From NCBI GenBank assembly GCA_002409285.1, contig DHUT01000012.1, positions 35,491 through 40,573 of the forward strand: a stretch of DNA of 5,083 nt, written 5' to 3'. The notes under the pieces are model-generated. The model was not told the origin of the DNA. It worked only from the letters and a program-made list of their open reading frames with translations, and did no database searches. How positions within the stretch are numbered: the stretch's first letter is position 1; each line of letters begins with the position of its first letter. Source of the stretch: Firmicutes bacterium UBA5227. GTDB lineage: Bacteria > Bacillota > Clostridia > Tissierellales > Sedimentibacteraceae. A program made the position numbers and the translations under genes. Shown piece after piece: positions 1-5,083 of the stretch.

Positions 1-609
1 TTTGGAGAAAAGTTTTACGAATTTTTTTTGGAAGTACCGAGATTAAGTGACACCAAGGATTTGCTGCCTGTTATAATATCCGAAAGAATCATAAATGATA
101 TTGATATGAGCATTGGAAATTATATTGTTATTGACGGTCAGTTCAGGTCTTATAATAGATACGAAGACACAAGCAATAAGCTGCTTTTGAGAGTATTTGT
201 AAGGGATATAATTGTACCTGATGATAACGAATTGGAAGAACTTAAAAGGCATCCCAATGAAGTATTTCTCAACGGCTATTTATGTAAGGAAACAAAATTC
301 CGGACTACTCCGTTTGGGAGAGAAATTACGGATATGCTTATTGCTGTTAACAGGTCATACAACAAATCTGACTACATACCTTGCATTGCATGGGGAAGAA
401 ATGCAAGGTACTGTGAAAAGCTGGAGGTTGGTGACCATATAAAGCTTTGGGGAAGAATTCAAAGCAGGAAGTACCAGAAGAAAAACGATAATGAAGACTA
501 TGAGACCAAGACTGCCTATGAAGTGTCAGTCACTAAATTAGAACACATAAAAACAGAAAACAACAGAAAAAAAGAAGATGAAGAAGGAGAAGATGATTTT
601 GAGGAATAA
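1..609 (+). CDS. Single-stranded DNA-binding protein, tandem OB folds, 5'-truncated
   Basis: The frame is open from base 1 to the TAA at 607-609 (202 residues visible), so the true start lies upstream. The TTG at 28 is in frame but sits inside conserved sequence (GEKFYEFFLEVPRLSD) and is not a credible start. Two OB-like halves can be seen. The first, about bases 1-216, includes EVPRLSDTKDLLPVIISER and IGNYIVIDGQFRSYNR. The second, about 256-546, is a classic bacterial SSB pattern: NEVFLNGYLCKE, TPFGREITDMLIAVNRSY, DYIPCIAWGRNARY, VGDHIKLWGRIQSR. A short Lys-rich linker leads to an acidic tail ending DDFEE. That tail resembles the SSB acidic tip in charge but lacks the usual terminal Pro-Phe. 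By family, the protein should bind and protect single-stranded DNA in the cytoplasm. It may be a clostridial SSB paralogue rather than the replicative SSB, because no rpsF or rpsR neighbour is visible. Family is secure; exact role is not. Confidence 0.87.
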   Translation, partial: FGEKFYEFFLEVPRLSDTKDLLPVIISERIINDIDMSIGNYIVIDGQFRSYNRYEDTSNKLLLRVFVRDIIVPDDNELEELKRHPNEVFLNGYLCKETKFRTTPFGREITDMLIAVNRSYNKSDYIPCIAWGRNARYCEKLEVGDHIKLWGRIQSRKYQKKNDNEDYETKTAYEVSVTKLEHIKTENNRKKEDEEGEDDFEE

Positions 610-621
610 TTATAAGTGCTT

Positions 622-658
622 AAAGTGAAGTCTCCCGAAGGCTTCATTTTTTTGTTTT
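622..658 (+). terminator. Intrinsic terminator of the SSB-like gene
   Basis: An 8-bp stem (TGAAGTCT at 626-633 with AGGCTTCA at 639-646, including one G-T pair) closes a 5-base loop. It is followed directly by seven T's (647-653) and a second T run. Flanking A's at 622-624 can pair with the first T's and lengthen the stem. It lies 16 bases past the stop codon at 607-609, as expected of a Rho-independent terminator separating this gene from topB. Confidence 0.85.
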
Positions 659-675
659 ATTTTTCATCTGCATTG

Positions 676-684
676 TGATACAAT
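676..684 (+). promoter_or_regulatory. Probable extended -10 promoter for the topB operon
   Basis: TG-A-TACAAT matches the extended -10 pattern (TGn plus a hexamer with 5 of 6 bases of TATAAT). No good -35 hexamer is found at normal spacing, because the region upstream is the T-rich tail of the preceding terminator. An extended -10 element can compensate for that. Transcription would start near 690-692 and give a short leader before topB. This rests on motif matching alone. Confidence 0.5.
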
Positions 685-699
685 ATAGCTATTAAAATT

Positions 700-705
700 A
701 AAGGA
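700..705 (+). promoter_or_regulatory. Ribosome binding site that sets the topB start
   Basis: AAAGGA ends directly before the ATG at 706, leaving no spacer for that codon, but lies 9 bases before the ATG at 715. The spacing therefore favours 715. The protein read from 715 begins MILVLAEKPSVGK, which matches the usual start of topoisomerase III. Confidence 0.65.
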
Positions 706-714
706 ATGTTAAAA

Positions 715-2889
715 ATGATATTAGTATTAGCAGAAAAGCCCTCTGTGGGTAAGGATATTGGAAAAGTTTTAAAATGCAATAAAAATGAAAACGGATATGT
801 GGAAGGAAAAGAATATATAGTGACATGGGCTCTTGGTCATCTTGTGACTCTGGCCGACCCTGAAAGCTATGATTCCAGGTACGCTAAATGGGAGCTGGAG
901 TATTTGCCCATAATTCCCAAGCAAATGAAGACAGAGGTTATCAAGCAGACAAGAAAACAGTACGGAGTGGTTAAAAGCCTGCTTTTAAGAAAGGATATAA
1001 GTGAGGTGGTAATAGCCACAGATGCGGGAAGAGAAGGAGAGCTTGTTGCCAGATGGATTATCGAACAGTCCGGAGTTAAGAAGCCTCTGAAAAGACTTTG
1101 GATTTCATCCGTAACCGATAAGGCAATCATGGATGGGTTTAAAAATCTGAAGGATGGAAGAATGTACGAAAATCTTTATGCCTCGGCGGTAGCCCGTGCG
1201 GAAGCAGACTGGATTGTGGGAATAAATGCAACAAGAGCATTGACGTCTAAGTACAATGCTCAGCTTTCCTGCGGCAGGGTTCAGACCCCCACAGTTGCAA
1301 TGATTGCAGCATTGGAAGAGGAGATACGCGATTTTAAGCCGGTTCAATATTACGGAATAGAGGCTTTTGCGGGTGGCTTTAAGTTTACATGGCATGATAA
1401 TAAGGGCGGTACAAGATTGTTTGAAAAAGAAAGGTGCGAAAGTATACTAAGAAGCGTTAAGTCAAAGAATCTTGTGATTGCCGGAGTATCAAGAAATAAG
1501 GCGTCAACATACGCCCCACCTTTGTACGATTTAACAGAGCTTCAGAGGGATGCAAATAACATGTATGGTTTTTCAGCCAAGGAAACCTTATCAATTATGC
1601 AGACTCTTTATGAACGCCATAAGGTTCTGACCTATCCCAGAACTGATTCAAGATATTTAACCGAGGATATAGTTGATACGTTAAAAGACAGGGTAAAGGC
1701 CTGCAGTGTAGGTCCCTATGCAAAAATCGGGTTTAAAATAGGCTCAAAACCAATTAGAGGAAATAAGAACTTTGTTAACAACAGTAGGGTTTCCGACCAT
1801 CATGCAATAATTCCAACGGAAAAAACAGTGTTTTTAGGAGACTTGTCAGACAGGGAAAGAAAAATATATGATCTGGTTATAAAAAGGTTTTTGGCTGTTT
1901 TGTCAAAGCCTTATGAATTTGAGAAAATTGTTATATCAGGAAAAATAGGCAGTGAAGAATTCACATCCAAGGGAAGGATAACACTGTCAATGGGATGGAA
2001 AGAGGTATACGGAAATTATGAGGATGAGGAGGAGCTTGATGATTATCCTTCAGAGGAATTGAACAAACTAAGCAATAACAGTCAGCTCCAGGTTTCTTCA
2101 GTTAAAAAGACTTTGGGTGAGACAAATCCTCCGCCAAGGTTTACGGAAGCCACACTGTTATCAGCCATGGAAAATCCCGTTAAATTTATGAAAAATGCAG
2201 ATGTGGAATTAAAGAAGACAATAGGTGAAACCGGTGGGCTTGGAACTGTCGCCACAAGGGCTGATATTATTGATAAGCTGTTCAACAGCTATCTGATTGA
2301 AAAGAAGGATAAATATATTTACACCACGTCAAAAGGAAGGCAGCTTTTGGACTTGGTGCCTTCAGACTTGAAATCTCCTGTCCTTACAGCAAAATGGGAG
2401 CAGCAGCTTACGGATATTTCAAGAGGAAAAACGGATAAAAATAAATTCCTAAACAGCATGATTGATTATACTAAGTCAATTGTTAATGAAATCAAAACAA
2501 GCGGTAAACAATATGTCCATGACAATGAAACAAAGGAAAAATGCCCTGAGTGCGGCAACTACCTGCTTGAAGTCAACGGTAAAAAGGGGATCATGCTTGT
2601 GTGCCGGAACAGAGAATGCGGCTATAGAAAGAGCATATCACAGGTAACAAACGCAAGATGTCCCAACTGTCACAAAAAGCTGGAACTTAAGGGAGAGGGT
2701 GAAGGCAGAATATTTGTATGCAAATGTGGATACAGAGAGAAGCTTTCAGCATTTAACAAAAGAAGGGAAAATGAAAAAACTTCAATATCCAGTAAAGAAG
2801 CGACAAAGTTTTTATCAAAACAAAATAAGAAACAGGATGAAAATCTGAATACAGCATTAGCAGATGCTTTAGCCAAATTAAAGCTTTAA
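715..2889 (+). CDS. topB: DNA topoisomerase III (type IA)
   Basis: This enzyme cuts one DNA strand through a tyrosyl linkage, passes another strand and reseals it. It relaxes negative supercoils and, more typically, decatenates replication and recombination intermediates. From the preferred start at 715 the protein has 724 residues, a usual length for Firmicutes TopB. The N-terminal Toprim domain shows EKPSVGK with Glu7 and the metal-binding TDAGREGE (residues 102-109; Asp103, Glu107 and Glu109 are acidic). GRVQTPT lies at 187-193. The catalytic Tyr307 is in TYPRTDSRYL, followed by the conserved SDHHAIIPT at 360-368 and a GLGTVATRADII block near 508-519. Two C-terminal four-cysteine zinc ribbons are complete: Cys610/613/630/635 and Cys649/652/669/671. 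The tail ends in ALADALAKLKL, typical of the clade. An ATG at 706 would add three residues but leaves no room for the ribosome site. It is probably the first gene of an operon with the next two. No truncation or missing catalytic residue is seen. Confidence 0.97.
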   Translation: MILVLAEKPSVGKDIGKVLKCNKNENGYVEGKEYIVTWALGHLVTLADPESYDSRYAKWELEYLPIIPKQMKTEVIKQTRKQYGVVKSLLLRKDISEVVIATDAGREGELVARWIIEQSGVKKPLKRLWISSVTDKAIMDGFKNLKDGRMYENLYASAVARAEADWIVGINATRALTSKYNAQLSCGRVQTPTVAMIAALEEEIRDFKPVQYYGIEAFAGGFKFTWHDNKGGTRLFEKERCESILRSVKSKNLVIAGVSRNKASTYAPPLYDLTELQRDANNMYGFSAKETLSIMQTLYERHKVLTYPRTDSRYLTEDIVDTLKDRVKACSVGPYAKIGFKIGSKPIRGNKNFVNNSRVSDHHAIIPTEKTVFLGDLSDRERKIYDLVIKRFLAVLSKPYEFEKIVISGKIGSEEFTSKGRITLSMGWKEVYGNYEDEEELDDYPSEELNKLSNNSQLQVSSVKKTLGETNPPPRFTEATLLSAMENPVKFMKNADVELKKTIGETGGLGTVATRADIIDKLFNSYLIEKKDKYIYTTSKGRQLLDLVPSDLKSPVLTAKWEQQLTDISRGKTDKNKFLNSMIDYTKSIVNEIKTSGKQYVHDNETKEKCPECGNYLLEVNGKKGIMLVCRNRECGYRKSISQVTNARCPNCHKKLELKGEGEGRIFVCKCGYREKLSAFNKRRENEKTSISSKEATKFLSKQNKKQDENLNTALADALAKLKL

Positions 2890-2906
2890 TGGATATAATA
2901 AAAAAC

Positions 2907-2915
2907 AAAGGTAGG
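2907..2915 (+). promoter_or_regulatory. Ribosome binding site deciding the TPR gene start
   Basis: AAAGGTAGG ends 8 bases before the ATG at 2924. The alternative GTG at 2915 overlaps the last G of this site, so it is probably part of the purine-rich site and its flank rather than the initiation codon. Confidence 0.55.
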
Positions 2916-2923
2916 TGTGTGAA

Positions 2924-3562
2924 ATGCAAATATTGTTGGTTGTATTAATAATTTTATTTTTTTATTTCCACAGCAGGAGGAATAAGCTGGAAAAACAGGC
3001 GCAGCTTCTCAATAAGCTGCTGTATATAGAAAAAAGTCCGCAAAAATACATGGACGAAGTAGATAAGCTGCTATCGGGGGCTCTGTCAGAAAAGGAAAGG
3101 AACATAAATCTGATTCAAAAAACCACAGGATTATTGTATTCGGGAGAATTTAATGAAGCAATCAGGGTGCTTACAGATGATGTAAGTAAAATACCGCCTA
3201 ACTGGCAGGTTTTTTACTATCATAATCTGCTTCTAAGCCTCTATCTGAATAATGAGGCAGAAAGAGCCAACGAAATACTGAAGGATGCAAAAGGTACTAT
3301 TGACATGTACTACAAGAAGGATTACAACAAAGTAACCATTGAGCTGATTTATGCTGTTTCTGATTTTTACAACGGAAACATAGGTAATTGCAGAGATTTT
3401 TTCTTCAGCCTTAAAGATGTGGCAGCTAATGATTACAGAATTGCATTAGGACATTATTTCACAGGCAAAATACTGGAATCAGAAGGGAAAACAGAAGATG
3501 CCCAGAGCAGCTTTGAGCAGGCAAAGGAATATGGTAAAGGAAGCTTCATGGAAAAATTGTAG
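2924..3562 (+). CDS. Membrane-anchored TPR-like protein, function unknown
   Basis: The protein has 212 residues from the ATG at 2924; a GTG at 2915 would add Met-Cys-Glu. I do not recognise a named family. Residues 2-15 are a single hydrophobic segment (QILLVVLIILFFYF), followed at once by basic residues (HSRRNKLEKQ). By the positive-inside rule this suggests an N-terminal anchor with the rest in the cytoplasm, not a cleaved signal peptide. The remainder is predicted helical. TPR-like pairs are seen near 62-90 (LLYSGEFNEAIRVL), 95-123 (LYLNNEAERANEILKDA) and most clearly 173-204 (GKILESEGKTEDAQSSFEQA). TPR domains usually bind other proteins, so a membrane-tethered scaffold is a reasonable guess. 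The gene starts 34 bases after topB and ends 11 bases before the glycosylase gene, so co-transcription is likely. It has no cysteine pairs, catalytic signature or lipobox. Confidence 0.8.
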   Translation: MQILLVVLIILFFYFHSRRNKLEKQAQLLNKLLYIEKSPQKYMDEVDKLLSGALSEKERNINLIQKTTGLLYSGEFNEAIRVLTDDVSKIPPNWQVFYYHNLLLSLYLNNEAERANEILKDAKGTIDMYYKKDYNKVTIELIYAVSDFYNGNIGNCRDFFFSLKDVAANDYRIALGHYFTGKILESEGKTEDAQSSFEQAKEYGKGSFMEKL

Positions 3563-3568
3563 GAAGGG
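3561..3568 (+). promoter_or_regulatory. Ribosome binding site of the glycosylase gene
   Basis: AGGAAGGG lies 5 bases before the ATG at 3574 and overlaps the TAG stop (3560-3562) of the upstream gene. This tight arrangement supports a shared transcript and possible translational coupling. Confidence 0.7.
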
Positions 3569-3573
3569 TTAAA

Positions 3574-4467
3574 ATGGACATTAAAAATAATAAAAATCAG
3601 ATAATAATTGAAGATATTAAGGATTTTAAGCTTTCACATATTTTTGACTGCGGTCAATGCTTCAGATGGAACAGGGAAAAAGACGGTTCCTACACTGGCG
3701 TGGTTAAAAACAAAGTCATAAATGTGGAGCAGGACGGCTCAACTGTTGTTTTTAACAATATAGGCATTGAAGATTACAGCATTATTAATGATTATTTTGA
3801 CTTAAATACGGACTATTCTGAAATAAAAATGCTTGTAAATACAGATGAAATAATGGATGAAGCCATAAAATTCGGCGACGGCATAAGAATATTAAATCAG
3901 GATGAATGGGAAACTATGATTTCATTCATGATTTCCGCAAATAACAGAATACCTATGATAAAAAAAGTTATAGAAAATTTAAGTACAAGCTTTGGAGAAT
4001 ATATTTGCAATTACAGAGGCAGGGATTATTACAGCTTTCCCACAACGGAGCAATTGGCGGAAGCTCCTGTGGAAAGGATTCAGGAATGCAAGGCTGGGTT
4101 TCGCTCCCCAAGGATAAAAGAAGCAGCCAATAGATTCTTAACAGAAAAAGATATTATTTACGACCTTAAAAATAAAAGCTATGACGAGGGACTTGTATAT
4201 TTGAAGACCTACACAGGAATCGGGGACAAGGTTGCAAACTGCATCCTGCTGTTTTCAATGCGACAGTTTGACACCTTTCCAGTTGATGTCTGGGTAAGAA
4301 GGGTTATGCAGACACTGTATGTGGGCAATGATACAAAGGATGCCGATATAAGAAAATTTGCAGAAAATAAATTCGGAAAACTTTCAGGCTACGCACAGCA
4401 ATATCTTTTTTACTATGCCCGTGAAAATGGAATAGGCACCAAAACGACTGAAAAATCAACTATATAA
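3574..4467 (+). CDS. ogg: 8-oxoguanine DNA glycosylase/AP lyase, OGG1 family
   Basis: This base-excision repair enzyme removes 8-oxoguanine and can nick the resulting abasic site. Of its 297 residues, the N-terminal part carries CGQCFRW (26-32), equivalent to the GQSFRW lesion-pocket motif of human OGG1. The central helical part has SANNRIPMIKKVIE (NNN block at 123-125) and GFRSPRI (175-181). The helix-hairpin-helix is TGIGDKVANCI with catalytic Lys219, followed by FPVDVWVRR with Asp238. The Lys-Asp spacing of 19 equals that of human OGG1 (Lys249/Asp268). YAQQYLFYYAR near the C-terminus matches the WAQAVLF segment that packs on the damaged base. Met128 and Phe176 take the places of human Arg154 and Tyr203, the substitutions I recall from the Clostridium acetobutylicum enzyme. 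Trp replaces human His270 after the catalytic Asp. It is the third gene of the probable topB operon, with a strong ribosome site. AlkA-type activity is a less likely alternative. Confidence 0.93.
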   Translation: MDIKNNKNQIIIEDIKDFKLSHIFDCGQCFRWNREKDGSYTGVVKNKVINVEQDGSTVVFNNIGIEDYSIINDYFDLNTDYSEIKMLVNTDEIMDEAIKFGDGIRILNQDEWETMISFMISANNRIPMIKKVIENLSTSFGEYICNYRGRDYYSFPTTEQLAEAPVERIQECKAGFRSPRIKEAANRFLTEKDIIYDLKNKSYDEGLVYLKTYTGIGDKVANCILLFSMRQFDTFPVDVWVRRVMQTLYVGNDTKDADIRKFAENKFGKLSGYAQQYLFYYARENGIGTKTTEKSTI

Positions 4468-4521
4468 AAATGTTAAGGCAAATTTGGAACAATTATAATA
4501 TCAAGAAATTCGTGCATGAGA

Positions 4522-4566
4522 ATCCGGCAGCTACATATTATTGTATAAATAGTAAGACTGCTGGAT
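4522..4566 (+). repeat. Imperfect inverted repeat between ogg and the tRNA gene
   Basis: ATCCGGCAG (4522-4530) can pair with CTGCTGGAT (4558-4566) over 9 bp with one G-T pair, around a 27-base AT-rich loop. It lies about 55 bases past the ogg stop and is followed by ATTTATT rather than a solid T run. It could be a weak terminator, a transcript-end stabiliser or chance. The surrounding stretch 4468-4599 shows no convincing gene. Confidence 0.4.
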
Positions 4567-4599
4567 ATTTATTAAAATTAAGAAAATTCAATGTTGTTA

Positions 4600-4628
4600 T
4601 TGACAAACCTCTGCGGATTGAATATAAT
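4600..4628 (+). promoter_or_regulatory. Consensus sigma-A promoter of the tRNA gene
   Basis: TTGACA (4600-4605) and TATAAT (4623-4628) are both perfect, with the ideal 17-base spacer. The expected transcription start, about 4635, is only some 5 bases before the mature tRNA 5' end, so the 5' leader removed by RNase P would be very short. Both elements at full consensus fit a strong stable-RNA promoter. Confidence 0.9.
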
Positions 4629-4639
4629 ATTAATGTTGT

Positions 4640-4713
4640 CGGGGTGTAGCGAAGCTTGGTATCGCGCATGGTTCGGGACCATGAGGCCGAAGGTTCAAAT
4701 CCTTTCACTCCGA
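4640..4713 (+). tRNA. tRNA-Pro, anticodon CGG
   Basis: A full cloverleaf can be drawn. The acceptor stem is CGGGGTG (4640-4646) with CACTCCG (4706-4712), including one G-T pair. The D stem is GCGA/TCGC with GG in the loop (4658-4659). The anticodon stem is CATGG/CCATG around the loop TTCGGGA, which places CGG at 4674-4676. The variable loop has 5 bases. The T stem is GAAGG/CCTTT around TTCAAAT. The discriminator is A4713. The next bases are TTTT, so CCA is not encoded and must be added by the tRNA nucleotidyltransferase. The body matches bacterial proline tRNAs, and the anticodon reads CCG codons. It is transcribed alone, from its own promoter to its own terminator. Confidence 0.96.
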
Positions 4714-4736
4714 TTTTAGAATACAGAAATAAAAAA

Positions 4737-4764
4737 AGAGCCATTTTTCAGGCTCTAAATTTTT
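4737..4764 (+). terminator. Intrinsic terminator after tRNA-Pro
   Basis: AGAGCC (4737-4742) and GGCTCT (4751-4756) form a 6-bp stem around an 8-base loop, followed by AAA and then TTTTT (4760-4764). Seven A's at 4731-4737 mean the same hairpin has an even better T tract when read on the minus strand, so it may work in both directions. It isolates the tRNA from the gene at 4811. Confidence 0.75.
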
Positions 4765-4810
4765 ATTTCAGCATTGTTTTTACTATATTATATTTATTTA
4801 TGGTGATAGA

Positions 4811-5083
4811 ATGACTTCAGAAGAACGAAGGAAAAATATTGAATTAATATTGAAGAATAATAATGAGCCAATTTCAGCAACTGTGCTTTCAAAGGAATTC
4901 TCAGTGAGCCGGCAGGTTATAGTGGGAGATATTGCTTTATTGCGCGCCGCAGGACGTAAAATATCAGCAACACCCAGGGGCTATGTTTTAAATCATGAGT
5001 CTGAGGAGGGCACAAATGTTTTCACAATTGCCTGTATTCATGACAATGATAATATGGATAAAGAGCTGTATGCAGTTGTGGAT
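4811..5083 (+). CDS. niaR: NiaR-type NAD biosynthesis repressor, 3'-truncated
   Basis: Ninety-one residues are visible before the window edge; the full family is usually about 170. Residues 9-60 form an HTH_11-type winged helix, with recognition helix SRQVIVGDIALLRAAG (33-48) and wing KISATPRGYVL. From about residue 70 the sequence (FTIACIHDNDNMDKELYAVVD) is the start of a 3H domain, the nicotinic-acid-responsive module. His77 and Glu85 have the same 8-residue spacing as the metal ligands His79 and Glu87 that I recall from the Thermotoga NiaR structure; the two later histidines lie beyond the edge. By family it represses NAD synthesis or niacin uptake genes when nicotinate is plentiful. The ATG at 4811 follows a modest GGTGA site (4802-4806); the ATG at 4800 reaches a stop after four codons. 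TATATT sequences at 4784-4794 could serve as a -10, but no clear -35 or operator is seen. Confidence 0.88.
   Translation, partial: MTSEERRKNIELILKNNNEPISATVLSKEFSVSRQVIVGDIALLRAAGRKISATPRGYVLNHESEEGTNVFTIACIHDNDNMDKELYAVVD

Noticed and set aside
28..30. TTG as the start of the SSB-like gene
   Set aside because: The frame is open to the window edge, and the residues before it (GEKFYEFF) look like conserved OB-fold sequence, so the gene is cut by the window rather than starting here.
1105..1395. Minus-strand and alternate-frame open frames inside topB
   Set aside because: They lie wholly within a well-conserved topoisomerase reading frame and show no ribosome site or recognisable domain.
1..2889. 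SSB plus topoisomerase III as a sign of an integrative conjugative element
   Set aside because: Such pairs occur on conjugative elements, but there is no relaxase, integrase, type IV secretion gene or attachment repeat here, and the neighbours are housekeeping genes. The tRNA also shows no direct repeat of its 3' end in the window.
2894..2899. TATAAT just after topB as an internal promoter
   Set aside because: No -35 hexamer is found at acceptable spacing, and the TG upstream is one base too far for an extended -10. Such hexamers are common by chance in AT-rich DNA.
4494..4499. TATAAT downstream of ogg as a promoter
   Set aside because: The candidate -35 (TGTTAA) is poor, and no gene or RNA follows before the much better promoter at 4600-4628.
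4538..4744. 68-codon minus-strand open frame across the tRNA
   Set aside because: It is the antisense of the tRNA and its terminator. The GVKGFEPSASWSRTM stretch is the familiar false protein produced by translating the reverse strand of tRNA genes.

Overview
The window is AT-rich chromosomal DNA from what looks like a low-GC Gram-positive anaerobe of class Clostridia. The topoisomerase III, the tandem-OB single-stranded DNA-binding protein, the bacterial OGG1-type glycosylase and the NiaR-type repressor all read as clostridial versions, and a Ruminiclostridium-like host would fit. The genus is inferred from protein character, not demonstrated. Every supported gene lies on the + strand.

Layout. 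Bases 1-609 hold the 3' part of a single-stranded DNA-binding protein gene that begins outside the window, followed by a good intrinsic terminator (about 622-658). An extended -10 promoter (676-684) then opens a probable three-gene operon: topB, DNA topoisomerase III (715-2889); a small membrane-anchored TPR-like protein of unknown function (2924-3562); and an OGG1-family 8-oxoguanine DNA glycosylase (3574-4467). The gaps inside it are 34 and 11 bases. Next come 172 bases without a convincing gene, holding an imperfect inverted repeat. A consensus promoter (TTGACA, 17 bases, TATAAT) then drives a tRNA-Pro(CGG) gene (4640-4713), closed by a hairpin terminator (4737-4764). The window ends inside a NiaR-type nicotinate-responsive repressor gene that starts at 4811.

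How it fits together. The first four genes concern single-stranded DNA, topology and base repair: an SSB-like protein, an enzyme that passes or decatenates single strands, and a glycosylase that removes oxidised guanine. The TPR protein is the odd member. Its topology puts its bulk in the cytoplasm, but the sequence gives no direct functional link to its neighbours. The tRNA and niaR are separate transcription units.

I see no CRISPR array, insertion sequence, phage gene or defence module, and I do not claim a new system here. The points most worth checking are the tandem-OB SSB with a non-canonical tail, the TPR protein between two DNA enzymes, OGG residues that suggest relaxed opposite-base specificity, and the inverted repeat after ogg where a classical terminator is missing. 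Two start codons are also better placed at internal ATGs (715 and 2924) than at the longest open frame.
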